Below are positions 25,495 to 37,231 of a stretch of 64,000 nucleotides of DNA, piece after piece (the stretch's first letter is position 1; the number at the start of each line of letters is the position of its first letter). Made by a program: the position numbers and the translations under genes. Under the pieces are notes generated by a model that was not told the origin of the DNA, made no database searches, and saw only the letters and a program-made list of their open reading frames with translations. The stretch is from the NCBI GenBank assembly GCA_021521415.1, contig JAIQDT010003564.1, forward strand, positions 186,001-250,000, read 5' to 3'. Source of the stretch: Bidens hawaiensis. Taxonomy: Eukaryota; Streptophyta; Magnoliopsida; Asterales; Asteraceae.

Positions 25495-25740
25495 TCAATC
25501 TCTTACAAAGTGATGTCTGATTTCATTGTTCTTGGTCTTTGAGTGTTGAACTGGATTCTTAACAGTCAACAAAGCAGCAGTATTATCTATGAATATAAGG
25601 GTGTTTAAGTAATTCAGGCCATAATTCAGGAGTTGATTCTGAATCCAAAGAATTTTTGCACAGCAGGCAGACGCAGTAATGTACTCAGCTTCAGCAGTTG
25701 AGATTGACACAGTAGTCTGCTTCTTGCATTGACATGACAC
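25495..25740 (-). pseudogene. Copia RNase H fragment, array unit at landmark 25681
   Basis: An 81-codon frame from CQCKKQTTV through STAEAEYITASACC and FIDNTAAL to HHFVRD, closed by the shared TGA. A stop in the GGC/QFLG region separates it from the upstream part of the unit. Confidence 0.8.
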
Positions 25741-26409
25741 TAGCCTATCTCCCAGAAATTGACATCCTCCTGATGTTTACATCCTACTCATGCTGCATAC
25801 ATCAGACTTAACATAATGAACATTCAAGACAGATTATGCATAGTCTATCCTATCCTAATCATATCATCATATAAGATTATCCACATAATCAAGACCTCAT
25901 GTAAGCACACAAATAGGTCATTTCTAAGTAAAAGTACACACAATTATCCTGATATCATACACATTCACTGTCTTCAAACCTAAGTATCATAGACACCTAA
26001 GTCACACAAATTTTCATATAAGGTACAAATCAGTTAACAATAAACAAAGATTCACACATCAAGCATAACTCACTCATCCAGACCTTTAGAAGAATAGTCA
26101 GTTAGCATAATGAGCACACATCCTTAATCAGAATTCATCAGAGTTGATCATTCCCAAGGCTTTCAGGATAAAGTGGAATCTAGTTCTATCTAGTGGCTTG
26201 GTGAATAGGTCAGCCAAGTTATCACTAGTGTCAACTCTTTTCGTTTCGAAGAGACCTTTCTCACTTCAATCTCCTACAAAGTGATGTCTGATTTCATTGT
26301 TCTAGGTCTTTGAGTGTTGAACTGGATTCTTAACAGTCAACAAAGCAGCAGTATTATCTATGAATATAGGGGTGTTTAAGTAATTCAAACCATAATCCAG
26401 GAGTTGATT

Positions 26410-26598
26410 CTAAATCCAAAGAATTTTTGCACAGCTGGCAGACGCAGCAATGTACTCAGCTTCAACAGTTGATATTGACACACTAGTTTGCTTCCTGCAT
26501 TGACATGACACTAGCCTATCTCCCAGAAATTGACATCCTCTTAATGTTGACTTCCTACTCATGTTGCACACATCAGACTTAACATAATGTACATTCAA
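26410..26598 (-). pseudogene. Copia RNase H fragment, array unit at landmark 26452
   Basis: A 62-codon frame with STVEAEYIAASASCAK, ended at a stop created in QNQLL. It is identical in wording to the unit at 28764, 2312 bp away: exactly three units, the clearest higher-order repeat in the window. Confidence 0.85.
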
Positions 26599-27807
26599 GA
26601 CAGATTGTGCATAGTCTATCCTATCCTAATCATATCATCATATAAGATTATCCACATAATCAAGACACCATGTAAGCACACAAATAGGTCATTTCTAAGT
26701 AAAAGTACACACAATTATCCTGATATCATACACATTCACTGTCTTCAAACCTAAGTATCATAGACACCTAGGTCACACAAATTTTCATATAAGGTACAAA
26801 TCAGTTAACAATAAACAAAGATTCACACATCAAGCATAACTCACTCATCAAGACCTTCAGAAGAATATTCAATTAGCATAATGAGCACACATCCTTAATC
26901 GGAATTCATCAGAGTTGATCATTCCCAAGGCTTTCAGGAGAAAGTGGAATCTAGTTCTATCTACTTGCTTGGTGAATAGGTCAGCCAAGTTGTCACTAGT
27001 GTCAACTCTTTTCGTTTTGATGAGACCTTTCTCACTTCAATCTCTTACAAAGTGATGTCTGATTTCATTGTTCTTGGTCTTTGAGTGTTGAACTGGATTC
27101 TTATCAATGAACAAAGCAGTAGTATTATCTATGAAAATAGGGGTGTTTAAGTAATTCAGACCATAATCCAACAGTTGATTCTGAATTCAAAAAACTTGTG
27201 CACAGCATGCAGATGCAGCAATGTACTCAGCTTCAGCAGTAGAGATTGACACAATAGTCTGCTTCTTGCATTGCCATTACACTAGCATATCTCGCAGAAA
27301 TTGACATCCTCCTGGTGTTGACTTCCTACTCATGCTGCGTACATCAGAATTAACATAATGAACATTCAAGACAGATTATGCATAGTCTATCCTATCCTAA
27401 TCATATCATCAATTAAGATTATCCACATAATCAAGACCCCATGTAAGCACACAAATAGGTCATTTCTAAGTAAAAGTACACACAATTATCCTGATATCAT
27501 ACACATTCACTGTCTTCAAACCTAAGTATCATAGACACCTAAGTCACACAAATTTTCATATAAGGTACAAATCAGTTAACAATAAACAAAGATTCACGCA
27601 TCAAGCATAACTCACTCATCAAGACATTCAGAAGAATAGTCAGTTAGCATAATGAGCACACATCCTTAATCAGAATTCATCAGAGTTGATCATTCCCAAG
27701 GCTTTCAGGAGAAAGTGGAATCTAGTTCTATCTAGTGGCTTGGTGAATAGGTCAGCCAAGTTGTCATTAGTGTCAACTCTTTTCGTTTCGATGAGACCTT
27801 TCTCACT

Positions 27808-28104
27808 TCAATCTCTTACAAAGTGATGTCTGATTTCATTGTTCTTGGTCTTTGAGTGTTGAACTGGATTCTTAACAGTCAACAAAGCAGCAGTATTATC
27901 TATGAATATAAGGGTGTTTAAGTAATTCAGGCCATAATTCAGGAGTTGATTCTGAATCCAAAGAATTTTTGCACAGCAGGCAGACGCAGTAATGTACTCA
28001 GCTTCAGCAGTTGAGATTGACACAATAATATGCTTCCTGCATTTATATGACACTAGCCTATCTCCCAGAAATTGACATCCTCCTGATGTTGACATCCTAC
28101 TCAT
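27808..28104 (-). pseudogene. Copia RNase H fragment, array unit at landmark 27994
   Basis: A 98-codon frame. The first part (YKCRKHIIV) differs from all other units while the second half matches the 25681 unit, again suggesting a recombinant. Closed by the shared TGA after HHFVRD. Confidence 0.8.
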
Positions 28105-28721
28105 GCTGCATACATAAGACTTACATAATGAACATTCAAGACAGATTATGCATAGTCTATCCTATCCTAATCATATCATCATATAAGATTATCCACATAA
28201 TCAAGACACCATGTAAGCACACAAATAGGTCATTTCTAAGTAAAAGTACACACAATTATCCTGATATCATACACATTCACTGTCTTCAAACCTAAGTATC
28301 ATAGACACCTAGGTCACACAAATTTTCATATAAGGTACAAATCAGTTAACAATAAACAAAGATTCACACATCAAGCATAACTCACTCATCAAGACCTTCA
28401 GAAGAATATTCAGTTAGCATAATGAGCACACATCCTTAATCAGAATTCATCAGAGTTGATCATTCCCAAGGCTTTCAGGATAAAGTGGAATCTAGTTCTA
28501 TCTAGTGGCTTGGTGAATAGGTCAGCCAAGTTATCACTAGTGTCAACTCTTTTCGTTTCGAAGAGACCTTTCTCACTTCAATCTCCTACAAAGTGATGTC
28601 TGATTTCATTGTTCTAGGTCTTTGAGTGTTGAACTGGATTCTTAACAGTCAACAAAGCAGCAGTATTATCTATGAATATAGGGGTGTTTAAGTAATTCAA
28701 ACCATAATCCAGGAGTTGATT

Positions 28722-28910
28722 CTAAATCCAAAGAATTTTTGCACAGCTGGCAGACGCAGCAATGTACTCAGCTTCAACAGTTGATATTGACACACTAGTT
28801 TGCTTCCTGCATTGACATGACACTAGCCTATCTCCCAGAAATTGACATCCTCTTAATGTTGACTTCCTACTCATGTTGCACACATCAGACTTAACATAAT
28901 GTACATTCAA
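28722..28910 (-). pseudogene. Copia RNase H fragment, array unit at landmark 28764
   Basis: Same 62-codon wording (STVEAEY, early stop in QNQLL) as the unit at 26452. The following unit at 29535 likewise repeats the peculiarities of 27223 (gtgcacagcatgcag, ctcgcagaaattg). Confidence 0.85.
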
Positions 28911-30155
28911 GACAGATTGTGCATAGTCTATCCTATCCTAATCATATCATCATATAAGATTATCCACATAATCAAGACACCATGTAAGCACACAAATAGG
29001 TCATTTCTAAGTAAAAGTACACACAATTATCCTGATATCATACACATTCACTGTCTTCAAACCTAAGTATCATAGACACCTAGGTCACACAAATTTTCAT
29101 ATAAGGTACAAATCAGTTAACAATAAACAAAGATTCACACATCAAGCATAACTCACTCATCAAGACCTTCAGAAGAATATTCAATTAGCATAATGAGCAC
29201 ACATCCTTAATCGGAATTCATCAGAGTTGATCATTCCCAAGGCTTTCAGGAGAAAGTGGAATCTAGTTCTATCTACTTGCTTGGTGAATAGGTCAGCCAA
29301 GTTGTCACTAGTGTCAACTCTTTTCGTTTTGATGAGACCTTTCTCACTTCAATCTCTTACAAAGTGATGTCTGATTTCATTGTTCTTGGTCTTTGAGTGT
29401 TGAACTGGATTCTTATCAATGAACAAAGCAGTAGTATTATCTATGAAAATAGGGGTGTTTAAGTAATTCAGACCATAATCCAACAGTTGATTCTGAATTC
29501 AAAAAACTTGTGCACAGCATGCAGATGCAGCAATGTACTCAGCTTCAGCAGTAGAGATTGACACAATAGTCTGCTTCTTGCATTGCCATTACACTAGCAT
29601 ATCTCGCAGAAATTGACATCCTCCTGGTGTTGACTTCCTACTCATGCTGCGTACATCAGAATTAACATAATGAACATTCAAGACAGATTATGCATAGTCT
29701 ATCCTATCCTAATCATATCATCAATTAAGATTATCCACATAATCAAGACCCCATGTAAGCACACAAATAGGTCATTTCTAAGTAAAAGTACACACAATTA
29801 TCCTGATATCATACACATTCACTGTCTTCAAACCTAAGTATCATAGACACCTAAGTCACACAAATTTTCATATAAGGTACAAATCAGTTAACAACAAACA
29901 AAGATTCACGCATCAAGCATAACTCACTCATCAAGACCTTCCGAAGAATATTCAGTTAGCATAATGAGCACACATCCTTAATCAGAATTCATCAGAGTTG
30001 ATCATTCCCAAGGCTTTCAGGAGAAAGTGGAATCTAGTTCTATCTATTGGCTTGGTGAATAGGTCAACCAAGTTGTCACTAGTGTCAACTCTTTTCGTTT
30101 CGATGAGACCTTTCTCACTTCAATCTCCTACAAAGTGATGTCTGATTTCATTATA

Positions 30156-30416
30156 CTAGGTCTTTGAGTGTTGAACTGGATTCTTAACAGTCAACAAAGC
30201 AGCAGTATTATCTATGAATATAGGGGTGTTTAAGTAATTCAAGCCATAATCCAGGAGTTGATACTGAATCCAAAGAATTTTTGCACAGCAGGCAGACGCA
30301 GCAATGTACTCAGTTTCAGCAGTTGAGATTGAAACAGTAGTTTGCTTCTTGCATTGACATGACACTAGCCTATCTCCCAGAAATTGACATCCTTCTGATG
30401 TTGACATTCTACTCAT
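30156..30416 (-). pseudogene. Copia RNase H fragment, array unit at landmark 30306
   Basis: An 86-codon frame with STAETEYIAASACC, like the unit at 12656 on the other side of the gypsy insertion. It ends after HSKT. Confidence 0.8.
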
Positions 30417-31696
30417 GCTGCATACATAAGACTTACATAATGAACATTCAAGACATATTATGCATAGTCTATCCTATCCTAATCATATCATCATATAAGA
30501 TTATCCACATAATCAAGACACCATGTAAGCACACAAATAGGTCATTTCTAAGTAAAAGTACACACAATTATCCTGATATCATACACATTCAATGTCTTCA
30601 AACCTAAGTATCATAGACACCTAGGTCACACAAATTTTCATATAAGGTACAAATCAGTTAACAATAAACAAAGATTCACACATCAAGCATAACTCACTCA
30701 TCAAGACCTTCAGAAGAATATTCAGTTAGCATAATGAGCACACATCCTTAATCGGAATTCATCAGAGTTGATCATTCCCAAGGCTTTCAGGAGAAAGTGG
30801 AATCTAGTTCTATCTACTTGCTTGGTGAATAGGTCAGCCAAGTTGTCACTAGTGTCAACTCTTTTCGTTTTGATGAGACCTTTCTCACTTCAATCTCTTA
30901 CAAAGTGATGTCTGATTTCATTGTTCTTGGTCTTTGAGTGTTGAACTGGATTCTTATCAATGAACAAAGCAGTAGTATTATCTATGAAAATAGGGGTGTT
31001 TAAGTAATTCAGACCATAATCCAACAGTTGATTCTGAATTCAAAAAACTTGTGCACAGCATGCAGATGCAGCAATGTTCTCATCTTCAGCAGTAGAGATT
31101 GACGCAATAGTCTGCTTCTTGCATTGCCATTACACTAGCATATCTCGCAGAAATTGACATCCTCCTGGTGTTGACTTCCTACTCATGCTGCGTACATCAG
31201 AATTAACATAATGAACATTCAAGACAGATTATGCATAGTCTATCCTATCCTAATCATATCATCAATTAAGATTATCCACATAATCAAGACCTCATGTAAG
31301 CACACAAATAGGTCATTTCTAAGTAAAAGTACACACAATTATCCTGATATCATACACATTCACTGTCTTCATACCTAAGTATCATAGACACCTAAGTCAC
31401 ACAAATTTTCATATAAGGTACAAATTAGTTAACAACAAACAAAGATTCACACATCAAGCATAACTCACTCATCAAGACCTTCAGAAGAATATTCAGTTAG
31501 CATAATGAGCACACATCCTTAATCAGAATTTATCAGAGTTGATCATTCTCAAGGCTTTCAGGAGAAAGTGGAATCTAGTTCTATCTATTGGCTTGGTGAA
31601 TAGGTCAACCAAGTTGTCACTAGTGTCAACTCTTTTCGTTTCGATGAGACCTTTCTCACTTCAATCTCCTACAAAGTGATGTCTGATTTCATTGTA

Positions 31697-31957
31697 CTAG
31701 GTCTTTGAGTGTTGAACTGGATTCTTAACAGTCAACATAGCAGCAGTATTATCTATGAATATAGGGGTGTTTAAGTAATTCAAGCCATAATCCAGGAGTT
31801 GATTCTGAATCCAAAGAACTTTTGCACAGCAGGCAGACGCAGCAATGTACTCAGCTTCAGCAGTTGAGATTGACACAATAGTTTGCTTCCTGCATTGACA
31901 TGACACTAGCCTATCTCCCAGAAATTGACATCCTCCTGATGTTGACATTCTACTCAT
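31697..31957 (-). pseudogene. Last complete RNase H fragment of the array, landmark 31847
   Basis: An 86-codon frame with STAEAEYIAASACCAKVLW and FIDNTAAM, ended after HSKT. The next unit is cut off at 32423. Confidence 0.8.
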
Positions 31958-32423
31958 GCTGCATACATAAGACTTACATAATGAACATTCAAGACAGATT
32001 ATGCATAGTCTATCCTATCCTAATCATATCATCATATAAGATTATCCACATAATCAAGACACCATGTAAGCACACAAATAGGTTATTTCTAAGTAAAAGT
32101 ACACACAATTATCCTGATATCATACACATTCACTGTCTTCAAACCTAAGTATCATAGACACCTAAGTCACACAAATTTTCATATAAGGTACAAATCAGTT
32201 AACAATAAACAAAGATTCACACATCAAGCATAACTCACTCATCAAGACCTTCAGAAGAATATTTAGTTAGCATAATGAGCACACATCCTTAATCGGAATT
32301 CATCAGAGTTGATCATTCCCAAGGCTTTCAGGAGAAAGTGGAATCTAGTTCTATCTACTGGCTTGGTGAATAGGTCAGCCAAGTTGTCACTAGTGTCAAC
32401 TCTTTTCGTTTCGATGAGACCTA

Positions 32424-32758
32424 ACCCCATAACGTATTAAACAAAATTATTTCACTCCCGATATTTCATATATCGAATCAAAACTTGTGCCTTACTGACA
32501 GGGCAGAATTAGTATTATTTGAAAACTTTTATACAACTAAACTCTATAAAGAGACTCGTGAAAATTCTGAGCGGGGAAAATCAAACAGTTGCGACACAAT
32601 AAAATCTCATTGAAAATTCAGTGGAATCCACAACGGGGAATCAAACGTGTTCGAAAACAGAAAAACGAATTCCGAAACAAATGATTATAAAATTTTCCCA
32701 AAAAGAGCATATTTGGCATATTGAATTTCGGGGACGAAATTTCTTAACTGGGGGAGAA
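32424..32758 (+). mobile_element. Stray 3' internal end of gypsy 2, left of its left LTR
   Basis: Nearly identical to 40934-41273, ending in the polypurine tract tgggggagaa at 32749-32758. It has no LTR of its own on the left: it joins the satellite directly at about 32423. It therefore belongs to another copy or a recombinant. An open frame at 32621-32944 merely crosses from it into the LTR. Confidence 0.9.
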
Positions 32759-35352
32759 TGTGACATCCGTGGCAAAACCGAGTACACCTTAGTACTTACA
32801 AACTCGAATAAACGTTTAACCGCTTATTGCGTAACGAACAAACGAATAACCAAACGGGTCTGGTTATGGTCCGGATATCCCATGGTGCTATCTATAAGCG
32901 ATATACGATCTATGCAAGCTAAAATATTAGTAATATGGCCTTAGTTCGATAGCAAACAAGTTAAACGAAAACATGCTCGTTTAACTACCCGCTATAGATT
33001 TTAACGCGAAAGATAGTTACAAACCAAGCATTGTATCATCCGTTAAGCCGAAAAAGACTTACCAAACACTTATTTGAAATGTTTTAAGCAATCCGTGAAA
33101 ATATTTTCGATTTTTACAAACGTATAGTATGTTTTTATAATTTTACACAAAACTAGCCGAAAAACACTCGTTTTCGCTCCGTTTGTCGCACCCGATATAT
33201 TTTTGTCGCCAGAAACAGAACCCGAAATAAATTTGGACTCGGCATTTCACGTTCGGGCACGTAAATCTTGAAAAGTGGGCCAAATGGGCCCAAAAGGGGA
33301 CCCAACGAGCCCAGCCCGCCAAAGAAGACTTTCCCCCCTTAAACCCTTTTCATATTTAAACAAGTTCTAAGATATTTTGTGATATCTTTTTCATGAGAAT
33401 TCTGGACACAAGTTCTGCTCCAGCCAGAAAACCTTCAAACCCTAAGGTAAGGAGCTTAAATAAGTAGCTTTTGTACTTGTTTAAAGTCGTTTAATACCAT
33501 AAAAACATGTCTTGGTTACTAAAAATCATTCCTAACCGTGTAAAAATCCTAAAAATGGTCCATAAACATGTTTTGATCATAAACACGGTAAGGAACCTGT
33601 TTTGATAGTTTTTTTGGCCATAAACACGGATGAAAGGGTTGAAACGGCGTTTTTACGGTTCAAAAGTTCGTTTTTGTGCACTAGCCGAAACCCTAAGTTA
33701 AGGGCTGTTATGTTGATGAAAAATTGCTTGGTTTGTGATATAGGACTTGTACCTAGCTTGCTTATAAGCACAAGAACCTGAAAACTTGATTAAAAAGTCG
33801 GAAACGAGCCAAACCCGCTAAGGTAATACCGAAACACTCTCTTACGGGCTGTTTAGGTTAAGGTTGTGATGTGCGTCTTATTAGACCTTGAAATTTTTCA
33901 GGGACATCAGGGACCATGTCATTGAGTCCCTGTTCAAATTTGGTAATTTTTTGACCATCCGAGAATATTTGACGAATTTATTACCGAATTGGGACGTTTA
34001 TTTGGGAAAAATAGCTAAAATACTTCAAAAATTTTAAACTTTTTCTGGGAACTCATATTTAATGTATTTTGATCACATATGAATTTTGAGATCATTTGGA
34101 GAAGTCTAAGGGTGTTTTGTACATATGCGTTCATGCGAATTTTTATAGACGAATTTGGGCCGAAAAGAATATTGAACAGGCTTTTTACATTCTGGAATTG
34201 ATACAGGTTGTTTTGGGACATGATTTGAGTATCCATGAACTTTTTTGGAATTTTTGGAAATTGTTTGGGATAAACAGACGATTTTCAGGCGAAATATAGC
34301 TGATAAAATGAATTTTTATAAATTATTAAATCAGTAAATAATTACAGAAATATTTTTATAAAAATATACATATTTTAATTGATAAGTGGCTAAATTTTCA
34401 TAATTTAATGATTAACGGTTAATTCATTATGCTAATTTAAAGATTAAACAAATTTAGTTTTTATAAAAACCGGCAAGTTCGCGAATAACGAACATGCGGG
34501 AATATCAAAACACCAAGAGTGATCAAAAATCATATTTTTGGACTAATTAAGTAAAAACGAACTTTTCTATGAAAAACCTAGACAATCCGGATAGATTGTG
34601 CGCGTTTCTTCTTAAATCAAACTGAATAAACGGAAACGGACCCCGAGGCTAATCCGGTACCCCAGTATGTGATCCTTCTTTATAACTTAATCATTTTATT
34701 AACCAATACATTTACCCAAGCTTATTTTCCCATAACTGTTTTCTGAACGCGTAAACGAACAACTTGGCCCAGCTGGGAAAACAAGAATATGAGCCAAGTT
34801 CAGTTTTAAGTATTAGACATTAAACAACATCACAGCCTAAGCCTATTACCACTTTCTGGGCATACCAGCTATACCCAGATTAGTTATACAGCCCAGTTTA
34901 ATACTGAGATTATAATAATATTATTATAATATGGACTATAGGGACTAAGTGATAGCAATGGAAACGAACCCCGTGCTGATCTCGCACTGAGTGCCTACAA
35001 AACCGTGAGTTTCATGACCCCACTCTTTAAACTGTTTTACGAACTTTTGGGGTGGAAATCATGTTTATACACGTTATTTATCTAAACACGGATCAGGATA
35101 TAAAATATCTAAACGTTTATATATGAAAAGTCCTTACAAACATAATGACTGACTACGTCCTGATGAAAGATGATTATTATCGTTGATTGATATATTGAGT
35201 GGAGATAATACGAATTGCAAAACATAATGAAATCACACGTGACAGCATGTTTATACAAACACGTTATGTAATGTTAAACATAACTAATTTGGGAGACAAC
35301 ATGGTCTGTAATGGCCATGGGGATAACATGGTCTGTGATGATTATGGGGCTG

Positions 35353-35376
35353 TTGTGGGCAGAACGGGGGCCACAA
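35353..35376 (+). repeat. Hairpin motif in gypsy 2 LTR
   Basis: TTGTGG and CCACAA pair across 12 nt. Related hairpins: 35635-35656, 35800-35821, 35847-35868 and 35893-35914. Confidence 0.65.
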
Positions 35377-35392
35377 TAGTAACAAACTAAAC

Positions 35393-35575
35393 TTGAGTAT
35401 GGCCTATGAGCCAAATTCTGCTGCAAATTATAAACTAAAGTTGAGTATGGCCTATGAGCCAAGTTCTGCTGCAACTTACTAAACTAAAGTTGAGTATGGC
35501 CTATGTGCCAAGTTCTGCTGCAACTTATAAACTAAAGTTGAGTATGGCCTATGAGCCAAGTTCTGCTGCAACTTA
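35393..35575 (+). repeat. 48 bp tandem repeat in gypsy 2 left LTR (4 copies)
   Basis: Units begin ttgagtatggcctatgagcc at 35393, 35441, 35490 and 35538. The same block is at 49839-50020 and 55043-55224 in the other LTR copies. The peptide repeats it encodes in two frames are a by-product. Confidence 0.9.
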
Positions 35576-35792
35576 TTAAACGAACTAACTTGATTATGAC
35601 ATGAATGTTAAGAAAATAATGTGATTATGCGTATTGTGGGCGGATGGGGAGCCACAGTATTTGGTGATACGTGATAAATACTATATGTGTATATGTGTCT
35701 ATATACATGCTATGTGATTAGCCGTAGGAAATAATATGTGTAGAATATACTAATTATTTGCGTGTACACTATATAATGTTTGAGTTTACATG

Positions 35793-35925
35793 GAATCATT
35801 GTGGGTGGAAGGGGGACCACAGTGGTTGATGTTAACGCGGAACCGTTGTGGGCGGAAGGGGGACCACAGTGGTTGTGTTTATGTGGAACCGTTGTGGGAG
35901 AAAGGGGGTCCACAGTGGTTGGTTA
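35793..35925 (+). repeat. 46-47 bp repeat of GTGG...CCAC hairpins in gypsy 2 left LTR (3 copies)
   Basis: Three copies of a segment with TGTGG, a G-rich loop and CCACA (stems starting 35800, 35847, 35893). Counterparts lie at about 50241-50359 and 55445-55563. Confidence 0.8.
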
Positions 35926-36442
35926 AACACGGAAATTGGAAACAGGTAGTACGAACAAACAATCACGATTTTACCGAAATTTCAAATTTATATTATAAAC
36001 CTACATGTGTGCATATGCACACACAAGGATATGGCTGTACATATTTATACAACCGTAAATACATATTTTTACATACGCGCGTACATACAAACTATGACTG
36101 TATGGTGCGCAGAACTGATTTCGTTAAAACTTATGAAACTCACCAACTATTCGTAGTTGACCTGTTTTCACATGCTTTTCAGGTAATCAGATATGAGAAG
36201 TAATTTCCTGTGCGTTACGTGTCTGATTGGTGATTGATGTCATGGGCATTTGAGTTAGAAGTAAAGTGATTGAAGAACAGGTTTAATTGTATCACCTAGT
36301 TTGTAAAAGATGTTAGAACGATGTAATATATTGTAAATTAGTTAGTAATGTTTCTTTATGAACAATGTATTTGATACCAGTTGTATCTGTTGCATTTCCG
36401 TTTTACGCTTCCGCAATTCGCTTAACGGGGTGTGACAGAAGT

Positions 36443-36456
36443 TGGTATCAGAGCCA
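36443..36456 (+). other. Primer-binding site of gypsy 2 (initiator tRNA-Met)
   Basis: TGGTATCAGAGCCA, 5 nt downstream of the LTR end. Confidence 0.95.
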
Positions 36457-37199
36457 TTGGTTATAAAGAATTAGGTTATTCCATAGGATACCTATAATAT
36501 AACCGTAGGCTCGATTATCACTAGGAAAGTTAATAATGAGTAACGATAGATACTGATGGATGCCGGGATGAACTCGAAGGGCAAGTGAGTTATTATGGTC
36601 CGGAACGTAATAACAGACTTGCTTGTACGAGGGAATTCGGGGAGAAGTCGCGGAACATATTTATAGGTAAAAATGGCAACATACGTGCATAAAGGTGATG
36701 TGAAGTATATATGACATGTGCATACGTGCTTATCTGAGACGAGGTATAGGGATACGTGTACGTACGGTACTACGGATGACATTGAATCTTATCATAACCA
36801 ATATTATATTCGGTTATAATCACTATTAATTCCTATTCTAATCAAAATTATATCTTACCAAAATTAATATATATTTTATTGTAATTAATATTATATCTGT
36901 TCATAACAAATAAAATATTTTATTTCTGCCCTAATTAATAATATCTTTTGTGCGGATCTAAACTATCAAAAAACATTCTCTTCTGATTAGCGATTGCACC
37001 AAAAGATGTGAGTAGTTTTACAATTGATGAAGAACCGGTGTTGCCCGTGAGTGAGAATACAAGAATGCTTATAAGTTTAAACTAAATCTGGTGATTTGAC
37101 GGAACCACAAAAGGGGCTTAATATATAAGGCCTGGGAACGAACCGTTGGAGGTGTGACTTACAGATAATAATTTCATGAAGACATATATATATATATAG

Positions 37200-37231
<32 letters not shown>

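Larger units (their letters stand above)
24838..32423 (-). repeat. Satellite array, part 2 (continuation right of the nested gypsy element)
   Basis: The same unit resumes directly after the 5 bp target duplication at 24833-24837. Landmarks are at 24910, 25681, 26452, 27223, 27994, 28764, 29535, 30306, 31076 and 31847, again 770-771 bp apart. Joining 12656-13353 to 24838-24909 gives a 770 bp unit, so the element split one unit cleanly. The array stops inside a unit at about 32423, where it meets gypsy 2 internal sequence. Variants specific to this half recur every three or two units (higher-order structure). Confidence 0.95.
32759..36437 (+). mobile_element. Left LTR of gypsy 2 (3679 bp)
   Basis: Starts TGTGACATCCG, ends GGGGTGTGACA, followed by a Met primer site. 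Compared with the right LTR it carries about 58 bp more near 35222-35279 and about 26 bp near 35300-35330, each flanked by short direct repeats, so these are deletions in the right copy or duplications here. It contains the 48 bp and hairpin repeats listed separately. No gene is visible in it. Confidence 0.92.

Noticed and set aside
1134..32423. CRISPR-like or coding tandem-repeat gene
   Set aside because: Units are 771 bp with no spacer/repeat alternation, and no reading frame runs through the unit; stops are shared between copies.
32621..32944. 107-codon plus-strand frame
   Set aside because: Crosses the polypurine tract into the LTR of gypsy 2; the same border near 41260 does not keep it open, and no domain is seen.
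35790..36203. 137-codon plus-strand frame in the gypsy 2 LTR
   Set aside because: Encodes the LTR hairpin repeats as a peptide; differs in length between LTR copies and matches no known domain.
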